This document shows positions 1 through 10,212 of a stretch of 64,000 nucleotides of DNA, one piece after another. Numbering within the stretch: the first letter of the stretch is position 1; the number at the start of each line of letters is the position of its first letter. A program made the translations under genes and the position numbers. This stretch comes from Hetaerina americana. Its lineage: Eukaryota > Arthropoda > Insecta > Odonata > Calopterygidae. The notes beneath the pieces are model-generated. The model was given only the letters and a program-made list of their open reading frames with translations, had not been told where the DNA came from and did no database searches. The stretch covers positions 21,893,469-21,957,468 of the forward strand of contig JAKTNV010000004.1 of assembly GCA_022747635.1 (NCBI GenBank), read 5' to 3'.

Positions 1-2410
1 TTCCGTCCGTGGATCCGAAACCAATGCTTAGGAATATGTACTCAAATGTAAAAGTTCATGAATTAAATATTTTTATTCATATTTCTTCAAAAAATAGATA
101 TAACAACCTTCTTTAGTATTCGTCTTTATAATTCTTGCGTGGAAATTCCAGAATTCCTCTGCCTCTCGTGCTATATTTTCGTATTTGTTTAGACATTCTT
201 TTTTCAACCATTTGTTACCAACATTTTATTTCTCCATTTCTGTCTTCAAAATAGCAAACTTTGAAAAATAAGGCGAAAAAAAGATCTTAGGCTTAAATTT
301 TATAAATCAATGGTAATTTCTATAGGAATATTTAGCGGATAATTAAATATTCTAGCAGTTCAATTTTGATTAAAATAAAGAAAAATTGCTTCCTACAGAG
401 CTCTAATTAAATACGACAAAATAGAAAATATGTGGTATTACTTTTAATGTTTGAATTATCTAAGAATTATTACCCTCTGTTTCAAGCAAAATGGGCCGTT
501 ATGATCCGACCACGTTAATACTTAAATTAGACCATTCAGTACAATCCACGTGAAAAATTATAGTTTTATGAGTCGCGTATCGACCTTTTTGGTTCATTGC
601 AAATCGGAAAATATTGAGTGATAACGATAAACTCGCATAACTATAGCAATTCACTTATTCACGACTCCAGTACGGTCAAACGTGTAATTAGTATTTCAAG
701 TATGGTGGACAGCACCAAGTATTTTAATTTTATTTTCCACATAACATAAATCAAGTTTTATCAGCACTGATCTCCTAAACTCTCCTTATCCCTCATCATC
801 CATTCACCTAAGTTATCTTAGCTGGCATAACATCGTCACTTAAATCAACACATCCTAACCATTTCTCTGTTCCATCTGAATTCGCTCAAGAACCTCCTTC
901 CATCCGCAACTCGATCTTGAACAGAAACTATTTACCTCGCAGTCCGATTCACTCTCTTTCATTTCCTCCAGTCTCATCTCAAAGGCTTCTTGTCTTCTTG
1001 TTTGCAAATTACAAGGACTCCATTGAAAAAATCTAGAAACTGAATTGTTGCCAATGGCTGGATTAAAGAAACCGAATCATGTGTCTCGTTTTCCGAGGTA
1101 TCCTACACAAATTAACATTTCATTTTTGAAAATTATTGAATATAGGTGCACCTTATATACCCCTCTCTAAGAGTAGTTTTTCCACAACAATAAATTTAAA
1201 TCTACAAGTGTAGACAATGTCATAATGCGAGTTGCAATATAATAACTTTATGACAACAAATATTTGCAGCCATTGCGGACATTTTTTGGTAGGAAAATGT
1301 AATCATGTAGAAAACCAATGCTTCACTTCGGTGTAAAGAGTGCGCATATTAACATTACCATCGATATCCAAGAGGTTAGAAATTATGTGGAAATACTGCA
1401 TTGTAATATAGTAATAGCGGTACTGTATCAATTACTGATGGTTTTTCGTGAATCATAACAAATGATACGCAATTTTTGGCCTTCTAAAGAACTTTGTAAG
1501 AGCACTGCTAAATTTAAGATAACTTAATTAACCGCAGATAATTTTAATTTGCGTTACATAAAAGTTAAACGGATTTATTTAAAGACGTACAAAATATTAC
1601 GCAACCAACGATCGGTAATTTTTGGCCTGGAGAATCCCATTAAACTGTTGCGGGGAATATCGTATATAAACATTCATACGTTTATCTTTTTAATTCTTAC
1701 TGCCTAGAAGATTACAACCTTAAGGCCTATATTTTAGAAAACGAGCTCCATTTTTATGCTGCCAATCCGTATCATATAAGTTGGAAGCCTTGTATTGAGT
1801 TACTTTTCGATTTTCTTGTTATATAAAATCGAGAGTGCCGGTGAAAACTCTGCTAAAGAGAATATTCCATTTAAACCTTTGGACATGTACACCTTAACCT
1901 GGCCCAAAAGAAGGCAAGGATGCAAATACTCACCAAATGCATTCCTATACGTTAATCAAAAGTTTAGTCAGGTTTAATTCGAATATTCTTACATCTGATG
2001 CAGTTAAGCTCGTTAGAAATGGAGGAAAAGAACACAGATGCAAAAACTTTAACAATCATCGTTTCTCTAGTTCCATGAAGATCAAATGAAAACTAATCCC
2101 GACACTGTTAGCAACTATTTCGACATCATTTCCCATACCCATGATGCCCGTTAGCTTGTAACGACAGCCAAAGGCCTATTCCAACTACAGTTGCTAATTA
2201 ATGATCCATCCGATGCCATACATTTAGGGAGGCTTGAGAATCATAACGTCATGGGATTTCCAATAATCTCTCCTATTTTTATTACATTTTCCGTATCACA
2301 CAGTTTTTTTTCACAGTTCATTCATCCTCAGATTGGTTTAACGTCACTCCCCCACCAATCATTTGATCGGATAGCTCCTTCATGCTTTGGTGCTCTCTTT
2401 ATCTTTCATA
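1..2410. other. AT-rich intergenic or intronic DNA, nothing recognised
   Basis: This stretch is AT-rich with frequent stops in all frames; the longest open frames are about 60-100 codons and have no family resemblance. I see no tRNA-like boxes, long inverted repeat or microsatellite. It ends at the TA dinucleotide that flanks the first mariner copy. Confidence 0.6.
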
Positions 2411-2412
2411 TA

Positions 2413-3310
2413 CAAGCTGTGATCAAAAAAAGACCGAACTGGTTTTATTCTGCAAACAGTTCAACGGATCGAAACGAAACACAGTGCGTCATCTAGCAAC
2501 AACACATCTAACGACTAAAACGAGAGGTGTTGCGTTTGTTTACGTCGAGTCGTTACGCAGCAGCAGTGGTACGTCTTAACCTGTTCATAGCTGCGTGCAA
2601 CGACAGCAATGAAGGAGCTAGAGGAACAGCGTGTGTGAGTGAAGTTTTGTTTCAAACTTGCTACGGAAGTGCTACGGAATGATTCAGTAAGCCTTTGTTA
2701 ATGAAGCCATGAGTCGAAGCCAGTGTTTTGAGTGGTACAGTCGTTTTAAATCGGGAAGAACCTCGACAGATAACGATTCGCGAACTTCCACTTCAACAGA
2801 CCTCAACCATGTCGAATTGGTGAACAATTTGGTGCGCGCAAATCGCCGTTTAATTGTTAGGAAGAGAGCCGAGGAAGTGAACATTAGTTTTGGATCCTGT
2901 CAGAAAATTTTGACTACACATTTGGGCGTGACGCGCGTCGCGATAACGCGCAAGCTCACACGGCGCTGATCGTGACAGAGTTATTCGCCAGAACCGGACC
3001 TTCCGTGATCCCGCAGCCATCCTCTCCAGGCGTGGCTCCATCAGACTTTTTTTTTGTTTCCAAAGTTAAAATCAACCTTGAAAGGCCGCCGATTCGACTC
3101 TGTTGCGGACATTAAAACTAATTGTAAAGCGGACCTGAAGAGGGTCCCTCCGGCGGCTTCCCAGGCAAGGTTCGAGAGCTGGAAGAAACGTTGGCAAAGG
3201 TGTGTCGTCAGCCAAGGCATGTACTTTGAGGGCGACAAGTTTGATTATTCTGTATCCGTCGAAATAAACAAGTTATAAAATCAGTCCTGTCATTTTTTGA
3301 CCGCTCCTTG
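2413..3310 (+). mobile_element. Internally deleted mariner (DD34D) transposon
   Basis: A cut-and-paste DNA transposon relic of about 0.9 kb, against about 1.3 kb for full-length mariners. The ends are imperfect inverted repeats: the left end CAAGCTGTGATCAAAAAA matches the reverse complement of the right end, which finishes TTTTTTGACCGCTCCTTG. Each end is flanked by TA (2411-2412 and 3311-3312), the mariner target-site duplication. From about 2610 the plus strand reads as a mariner transposase N-terminus with a stop after EEQRV and two stops near 2700, then an open frame 2709-2969 with the DNA-binding helix-turn-helix region (CFEWYSRFKSGRTS). Near 2937 it jumps to the C-terminal catalytic part, readable in another frame (DNAQAHTALIVTELFA, then VAPSDFFF), and ends with the tail frame 3054-3278 (FPKLKSTLKGRRFDSV). 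The middle of the gene, including the first catalytic aspartate region, is missing. It cannot make active enzyme but could still be a substrate for a related transposase. Confidence 0.9.
2610..3278 (+). pseudogene. Mariner transposase pseudogene (internal deletion)
   Basis: This is the coding remnant inside the element at 2413-3310. The N-terminal part begins at an ATG at 2610, is interrupted by in-frame stops near 2637 and 2700, and is open again over 2709-2969 with the paired-domain-like DNA-binding region. The C-terminal part keeps the second catalytic aspartate (DNAQAH) and the third (APSDFF) but in a different frame from the flanking pieces. The GDETW motif carrying the first aspartate has been lost with about 150 or more residues. 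The C-terminus ends EINKL, just before the right inverted repeat. The DD34D assignment comes from the motif set; the subfamily is not certain. Confidence 0.88.
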
Positions 3311-3312
3311 TA

Positions 3313-3590
3313 TTCCGTCATTATTTTATCCCGTTCATCAGCATTTACGGTAGCTGATGTGTTAAAAAGTACAAGGCTTCTAATGTGACCAAGGTGGCCG
3401 CTGTTTCGAGGGTGAACATCTCAAGGTGAGCACGTTTAGAGCGTTTAACCCCGTCACTTGATATAATATATTCCGGGAATTACGAGCATTCCCGATTTAA
3501 TTTCCCTTCCCCTTTCCAAACACATGCCCTTGACTGAGTGACCATAAAATCCATCGCGAAGTCACCTCGGCGGATGAGCAGAAAACCAAA
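3313..3590. other. Unremarkable spacer
   Basis: The stretch between the first mariner and the purine-rich island has mixed composition and no open frame or repeat that I can name. Confidence 0.5.
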
Positions 3591-3599
3591 CGAGCTCAT

Positions 3600-4180
3600 A
3601 AAATGACTCGATATTCGACATTCCTCATTCTTCTTCCCCGCGGCGCGAAAAGGCGCGCTTCGACGAGACGCGGCGGGGTCAAAATATTGCGCGGCGCCCC
3701 GTCATGTGTTCCCTGACGATTGCGGCGCCCGGAGGTTTAATTAAGTTGAGAGATCCTGGGAGTGCGGCGAATTTTTGGCGAGAGTACGGTAAGAGGAGGG
3801 AATGAGGATAAGTGAGGGCGAGAGCAAGGTGAATTTCAAGAAGAAAAGGGAGGAAATCAATTAGGTAATGGGCTGTCGGAGCGGTCGGATATGGAATGAA
3901 GGAAATTGGTGAGAGAGCGAGGAAGAACGGGGAGGGAGCCGACGGCAGAGGCCAAAGCAATCAAGGGAGACGATGTGCGATAGGGTGCTGCAACTGGAGA
4001 TGAGAGAGAAAGACAGAGAGGGAGAAAGGCAATTTCCAATATCTGGAAGGAAATGTAATTATAGAAAAAAGCAGGACAAGAGGAGGCTTTGAAGGGAGAG
4101 ACCCACGACGGAATGGCGACCGTGGCAGGGAAGGGGTGCAGTGGTGCTCGGGGAAGAAATTGCACATTTAGAGGAGTGAA
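3600..4180. other. GC-rich, purine-strand-biased island
   Basis: Base composition changes sharply to GC-rich with several CpG (GCGGCGCGAAAAGGCGCG near 3640), then from about 3770 the plus strand is strongly purine-biased (GGGAGG and GAGAGAG runs). Three overlapping minus-strand open frames (68-102 codons, proline/serine/leucine-rich) are what such a skewed strand gives by chance, and none resembles a known domain. It could be a regulatory region; no promoter motif is clear. Confidence 0.4.
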
Positions 4181-4189
4181 AGTGCTGAG

Positions 4190-5625
4190 TGGTCGAAGCG
4201 GAGAATAAAAGTAAAATTAGTTCACTGCTGCTTTAATCAAGAAGGCCAACGAATAAACCGTGCCAACCCAAGATCGAGGAAATGATCCCGAGAACAATCA
4301 AATGTTAACAACCCTCCCAAGGGAAACTGCTGACACTCATGGAGCCATTTCTCGAGAGATTAAGATAGACGGGTATCCGTCGCTTGACGGAAATCAAAGC
4401 ATCTCTTAATGATACGAAAAAATTTTCTGCTGTATCGATTTTTAATTTTCGTAGGATATACAGGTTTACTTCGTTTTCCTGTAGTTTTACACGTTTTCAG
4501 ACCTCAGAGAGATAGCCATTGAACTCACATGTTTTCACAATTTCACATAAAAACTCACATAGTTTTCCTCCATTAAAATATTTTGAAATTGTCGACTCAG
4601 ATATGACAAACGCCTTATCTTCGAGTATTTAAAGGAATAGAGAGGAGAATCAAGGCAATAGAGCATTATGGCAGACATGATTCAAGAAAAAACAATCAAG
4701 ATTATTATATTATTAGATTAGATTAGTCGAGTATATGTTTGTTTTTATTTTTGGTACATTTCTATGTCTTCCGCACGCATTCAGACGAGGCCGGAATTAT
4801 GTATATCAATTGGTGGAAAGGAGAAGCGAATGAAGGAGAAAAATAATAATGGCAGACTATCATCATCAAGTTAATGGATCGTGTCGTAAGTTTGGGTATG
4901 GAATGGCTTAGTATTTGCCTTTAGCGACATTAAAATACTAATATAAGCGAATAATTCTTAACAATCATTTCACATATCGTGCAAAACGTGATTAAAAAAA
5001 AGACTGAACGATAAAAACCGTAACATTCTCTTACGACAATTCAACCGAAATTTTTATCCATCCCCCCCTTGTTTCGCCGCCAAATCGACATGACGGAGAC
5101 AGTGAAAGAGTGCCTCTTTTCGGATTAAGTCCGAGACACCTGTTTATTACTACTGGGCGCACGTGTTCTGGCAGGGGAAGACTGGCTGGCTTCAGGGGTG
5201 CGACGACACGAATATAAAACGGGGATAGAGAGGGGAGGGGGCAAAGGGAAAGCTTTTAACCATTCGAAAAGAGAGGAATTTTGTGGGAGGGATATGGAGA
5301 GCGCATTACGGAGGAAGGTGGTTATTTTCGTGGAGTGAATTTATGTTGACGAAGCGCCTAATGCGACCCGACAGCGCCCCCTCACTCTGTTTTTGAATGG
5401 ACGGTCGTGGCGCGCACGCGATGCACCTTCGGCCGACTTCTCCTGGAAAATAGCCTCAGTTACCTGGGCCGGTGTGTTTTTGTGTATGTAGAGACACTAA
5501 TATAGTCAAACGCATAGGAAAATATGCATATGCGTACTTCGGAAGAAAGAAATAATAAAAAGATGTCCTAAAAAACACTCACTTACGACTTCTATGTTTC
5601 GTTGACCCAAGTCGTTAGAGTAAGA
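4190..5625. other. AT-rich spacer with a GC-richer patch
   Basis: This is mostly AT-rich. At 4977-5010 a stretch (GTGATTAAAAAAAAGACTG) resembles the left end of the mariner at 2413 and may be a remnant. At 5040-5460 the sequence becomes GC-richer, with a purine-rich run at 5215-5320. No gene is seen. Confidence 0.45.
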
Positions 5626-5631
5626 TACATA

Positions 5632-6735
5632 CAGGGTTCGTCCGGAAAATAAGTGTACTGAGCTCAGGAAAAAAAATTTATTACACTTTTACATATCTTA
5701 AGCTAATATTCCTCAAAATAGGACCCTTGTGAGTCGATACACTTGTTCCAGCGGCGTTCCCATTCCTGGAACGCTCCCGCGAAGGCATCATCGGGAACCT
5801 CTCGAAGACACGTCGTCACGGCCTCTTTGACGGCGTCCAAAGTCCCGTATCGCGTTCCTTTCAAACTCCTCTTTATCTTCGGGAACAGAAAGAAGTCCGG
5901 TGGTGCCAAGTCCGGGCTGTAGGGCGGGTGCGGCAGCGTTGCCACGCCGTGCTTGGCCAAAAGTCCGACACGACAAGCGCGGTGTGAGACGGCGCATTGT
6001 CGTGATGCAGCCGCCAGATGTTTTTGATCGCTGGCCGGACGCGGGCGACTCGTTTTCAAAGCCTGGGTAGCACTTGGACGTAAAATGCAGGATTTACAGT
6101 TTGTCGTTCAGGTACAAATTCGTAGTGGACGACTCCCCTTTTGTCAAAAAAGACAATGAGCATCGCCTTGATCCGAGATTTGCTCATGCGAGCTTTCTTT
6201 TGACGGGGTGATGATGGGGTGTGCCACTCCGCACTTTGTCTCTTCGACTCCGGGTCGTACTCAAAGATCCACGTCTCGTCACCCGAAACAACGTTCTCTA
6301 AAAAATGTGGATCATTTTTGCAGTGATCCGCAAGTTGTGTCGCGATTTCCAAACGATTGAGTCTTTGATCATCACTGAGCACTTTCGGCACCAACTTTGC
6401 ACATATTTTTCGCATCTGTAATTGCTCCCTAATAATCTCGTGCACTATTGTTTTTGGCACATTACATTGCTCTGCTATCATCCGAACACTAAGACGACGA
6501 TCAGAGTTCAGTACATCGCGAACTTTTCGCACATTTTCGTCGGTGAGTGTCGTTGATGGGCGTCCAGGCCGTGGTTCGTCGTCGACCTCTTCTCTGCCCT
6601 CCACGAACATCTTGTGCCACCGAAAGATCATGTTTCTGGACATGGCTGACTCCCCGTAAGCCTGGTTAATCATACCGACAGTTTCGGTAGACGATTTCCC
6701 AAGCTTTACCGCAAATTTGATGGAATAATACATAT
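5632..6735 (-). mobile_element. Nearly complete mariner (DD34D) transposon, 5' truncated
   Basis: A minus-strand mariner. Its 3' end lies at the left, beginning CAGGGTTCGTCCGGAAAATA at 5632 after a TA. The coding part covers almost the whole transposase, but the 5' untranslated region, the first residues and the 5' inverted repeat are absent: at 6736 the sequence passes into a (TA)n array and no complementary end appears beyond it. The element is much better preserved than the copies at 2413 and 22739, which suggests a younger insertion or a different mariner subfamily. Confidence 0.93.
5703..6733 (-). pseudogene. Mariner transposase pseudogene, one stop and one frameshift
   Basis: A transposase of the DD34D mariner family, which would cut and rejoin the element at TA sites. 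Reading on the minus strand, an N-terminal DNA-binding region (KLGKSSTETVGMINQAYG, MSRNMIFRWHKMF, EPRPGRPS) is followed by RKICAKLVPKVL, the place where mariners carry the WVPHEL-like motif. Next come the first catalytic aspartate (SGDETW), KARMSKSRIKAM, VPERQTV, the second aspartate (LHHDNAPSH) and the third (YSPDLAPPDFF). There are 34 residues between the second and third, and the frame ends SQGSYFEEY then stop. Two lesions are seen: an in-frame TGA just after QVLPRL near 6058, and loss of one T in the run near 5962 (GAC followed by TTTTGG), which shifts the frame. The apparent start at 6865 is an artefact, because the first 45 or so codons are translated (TA)n (IYIYIY). Confidence 0.92.
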
Positions 6736-6774
6736 TATATATATATATATATATATAATACATATAATAGATAC

Positions 6775-6853
<79 letters not shown>
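6736..6853. repeat. (TA)n microsatellite, interrupted
   Basis: Two TA arrays (6736-6757 and 6779-6853) are separated by a short ATACATA-type interruption. They directly abut the truncated 5' end of the mariner, so TA expansion at or near the TA target, or recombination between TA tracts, probably removed that end. Confidence 0.95.
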
Positions 6854-6855
<2 letters not shown>

Positions 6856-7530
6856 TGGGAAACATTTTTAAAAGCAGAAAATGTCAGTTCTTATGACACA
6901 CACGTAATACTGTTATGCGTCTTTTAATTTTCTATCATTTTTTTTTCAAATAAATAACACTACTCTTTTTTTTCAAATAAATATTCACATATAATAATTA
7001 GAAATAATTAGAAAACCAAAGGTGGCTGGGTCCACGAACTCCTATACAGTATTATTTGTTTAACAATATATCGTGATCTGCAGTGTCAAAAGCTCTATCT
7101 AGGGTTTATATCGAGGTAAAATGCTTAAAAGAGAAAAAATATTATCAAAAAAATGAATATATTTTCTCGGCAATTTTTACGTCAAATAAATAAATTTGTA
7201 ATCACAGTTAAATATCGCTTGATATTCAAAATTCCATTAATCACCCAAGTGGTAGCATCAACCAAGTCTTCTCACAGGTGTTTCAGTTTTGGCACGAAAT
7301 GATGCGATTCTAATTGCACAGCGCGATATCTCGTAGTGTCACTTGCAAACCATCAAAGACAATGTTGACGAGCGTGAATGATTAATTTCAACAAATGATG
7401 AATTCAAAACTGGATTTTTGATTTAGAAAGCGCTCCTGGTATTTTCATAATCTCTTTTAGAGGTACTTACCAAACAAAACTTTTGTAAGCCGATTGATTA
7501 CAAAGGTATTCATTCGGTTTATGCTATTTG
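6854..7530. other. AT-rich DNA, nothing recognised
   Basis: AT-rich, with short A or T runs and no open frame above about 50 codons. No repeat is recognised up to the palindrome at 7538. Confidence 0.5.
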
Positions 7531-7537
7531 AAACAAA

Positions 7538-7713
7538 AACAGGAGTTTCACTAAATAACTTTGCAGTTTCCACATAAAAATAGAAACTGCAATGTTTTAT
7601 GCGTTTCTGGTTTTATGTGGAAACTGCAAAGTTATTTAGTGAAACTCCTGTTCGCAATGGATTTCCACAAAGTCTCGGCCTCAACCATCAATCACATATT
7701 TGAAACAACATAA
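7538..7713 (+). mobile_element. Perfect 42-bp palindrome with conserved coding tail (copy 1)
   Basis: The arms 7538-7579 and 7611-7652 are perfect 42-bp reverse complements around a 31-nt loop. On the plus strand the right arm is open in one frame (WKLQSYLVKLLFAM) and runs on into DFHKVSASTINHIFETT and a stop at 7711-7713. The FHKV tail recurs after the palindromes at 26768 and 59202, so these belong to one interspersed family rather than being a chance hairpin. The loop holds GCGTTTC, also present in the 26.8-kb copy. Long perfect arms imply a recent origin, gene conversion or an inverted terminal repeat. The element class is unknown; a Penelope-like or other retroelement end is only a guess. 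Confidence 0.7.
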
Positions 7714-7719
7714 ATTTTG

Positions 7720-10155
7720 ATACATCTGTAGATAATCTTAAGGGATCAGGCAAATAATTAGCAATAAAAACAAAAAAAACAAGTTATTTTCCAGCAATAA
7801 ATTCTGCACTCAAGGTAAAATCGTTTCTAAAGTTCATAAAATTTTGTCCCAAGGCATACGAAATCAGAGGATAGGAATTTGTGGACCATATTAAAAACTT
7901 AAAAACTCAAAATATTGAATTCAGAACACGTTGATGTAAATAGTAAGAATATTCGTTGAGCTTTTTAGTAACGTTTTTACAATTGCTTTACGAGTGTATT
8001 TACAAGTGTGTTTACGACGTTATTTTGTGTAGAAGTGCACTTCGTATTTACATTGTTGTTCCATATGGATATATCTACAGCTTATTGGCGATCATCACTT
8101 CCGGATAAGAATTGGGCTGTGATATTATTTGAAATTCTGAGATCACTCACTCCAATACACATTCACTTCATTATTTTCACGCACTAAATCGGATTAAAGT
8201 ACGGGAGATATCTCGCAGTCTGAGATCTCTTTCTGGTTCGTTCGGTCTTCTCAACATTTTCTTACCACATTGTGAATTTTTTTCTTTTTATCATACACAT
8301 TTTTCGTCAAAAGTTGGAATTGGCTATGAAGACTGGGTTTAATATGGTTACAAAATATGGGTCGGTTGGTTTAATATTCCACAAGGGTCTATGCATGAAC
8401 CAAGAGTGGGAAAATCAGGTAACCAGCTATATATAGTATTACAGGTAGCTACTTTTCAAAGTAGGGAAATCTTGAGGTAGGAATTCTACGGGAAATATAG
8501 AATCTCAATGATACATATCAATCTTCTTAAATATATTTTCTATTGTCTCGGTCCGCACATTATAGATGATAGTGGTCCCTTTCAGTAGCTTCCGATTAAG
8601 AATAACTCTGAAAAGATTTACATCTTGCTTATCAAATTCCAAGAAACTGCGGGAGATGCTGCAACGGTAACTTTTGAAGGAGTCATCTTTTAATGTGCTT
8701 TACAATGCAACAATTTCAATTTGAAAATCGTTCCCCTTGGCCGGGAAAGGCGAATAATTTTATTTAATTACACTCTGCATTACATCTTGCTTAATATTCA
8801 CTTTATATCCCTTATAGGAGCATGTCATTTAAAATTTTACTTCAATCATTTATGGATATTATCCAGATTGCAAAGAAAGTTAAAAAAACAATTTCAGGGG
8901 CAAGAAAAGTACTTTTCAAGTAAAACCTGCGGGTTTTCAACAGATTTTGAACATTTAATGTGAAGAGAATACACTTTTTTGAGGGTTTATCACGGGGTTA
9001 ATTTTTCGCTGCATGTATTATTAATTTGCCAACAACCTTTAAAAATCTCTTATAGAAAGACAAAGTACATTGATGAGGTCAAAACCCACTGATTATCGAT
9101 GACCGAGTTGCTAACCACGAGTAATGTGACTGTAATTTAGAAGAGGTTGTAATATTAATAGTTTTATAGCTACCTAAACTAATCATTTGAAATTTTTAGT
9201 TCATCAGTGAATTTTTATTGGCTATGTAAATGTATGCACAGCGACCCAATGATACGGCTACCACAATTTTTTATTAGAGCAAACTCTTGTTTTCAGACTT
9301 TTGGAATTCATGTGAGAAATATTTTCATATATTTCTTTTTTTGTGAACGAACGTTGCCTAAACAGTGAAAAATTTATTTCTTCTCTTTGGCAAGCTGGGA
9401 CTAAATATCCTTGAAAGTGATGGAAATCCCTATGGCGTATACTGAGACGGCGCAGTATTTCAGTTAATGACACAATATTCACGAATGAATATTAATAATG
9501 TGATGATGAATATTCATGCCTGAAGGGCACGTGCCAAAAAATGAATACAATTCTAAACTAACGTAGAAGCATGGCAAGCGAATCAAATTGAAATTTATTA
9601 TATTTTTACAAGTTGCGTGATTTACTTTGGGTAAAAATCACTGGAAACTTTTTTACAACTAATAACGCCAAGTCATGAAGAGATAGCTTAAAAACTTTAT
9701 AAACATGAGATACTGGACTAGAAAAATAATTATGCACTATGCTCGCTAAAAAGGAGAATATGTTGAGGAAAATTTAAATGCTAATATGTGTTAAAAAATA
9801 ACTTTATCGTTGCAAAAACTAGGTACGCAAAATTTCTTCGATCTAGCACTTTTTACCTGAGGAGTTTGCACGCAATGCAGCATTTGAAATATCTGCGTAG
9901 TCAAGAATAATAGAAGTAACTCTGTGGGGCACGAGTCACGTCATGACCTGCGGACAGAGGCAGGCAATTTAATCGGTAATTTACACGCAATAGTGCTCTA
10001 TATTTCCTCCTCGGGAAAGAGAAAACGGCTAAAGAGTAAATTTACCTACATTTCCTAGGTGACCCACTTAAAATAAAATAATAATTTTAGAGTAAACCAA
10101 TGAAAGGAGATTAGCTTCCACGTAAAGGCAAAATTATTGATAGCTTTCAATCAGA
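7720..10155. other. AT-rich DNA, no gene seen
   Basis: An AT-rich stretch with no open frame longer than about 80 codons. Near 9480-9520 there is a small cluster of GAATATTCAT-type direct and inverted words. Nothing else is recognised. Confidence 0.5.
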
Positions 10156-10157
10156 GT

Positions 10158-10159
<2 letters not shown>

Positions 10160-10209
<50 letters not shown>
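10160..10209. repeat. (TA)n microsatellite
   Basis: About 25 uninterrupted TA units. The short open frame beginning at 10157 (IYIYIY) is a by-product of this array and not a gene. Confidence 0.97.

Positions 10210-10212
<3 letters not shown>

Noticed and set aside
6736..6865. Start of a 269-codon open frame with IYIYIY at its N-terminus
   Set aside because: The first 45 or so codons are translated TA microsatellite; the mariner coding sequence proper begins near 6733.
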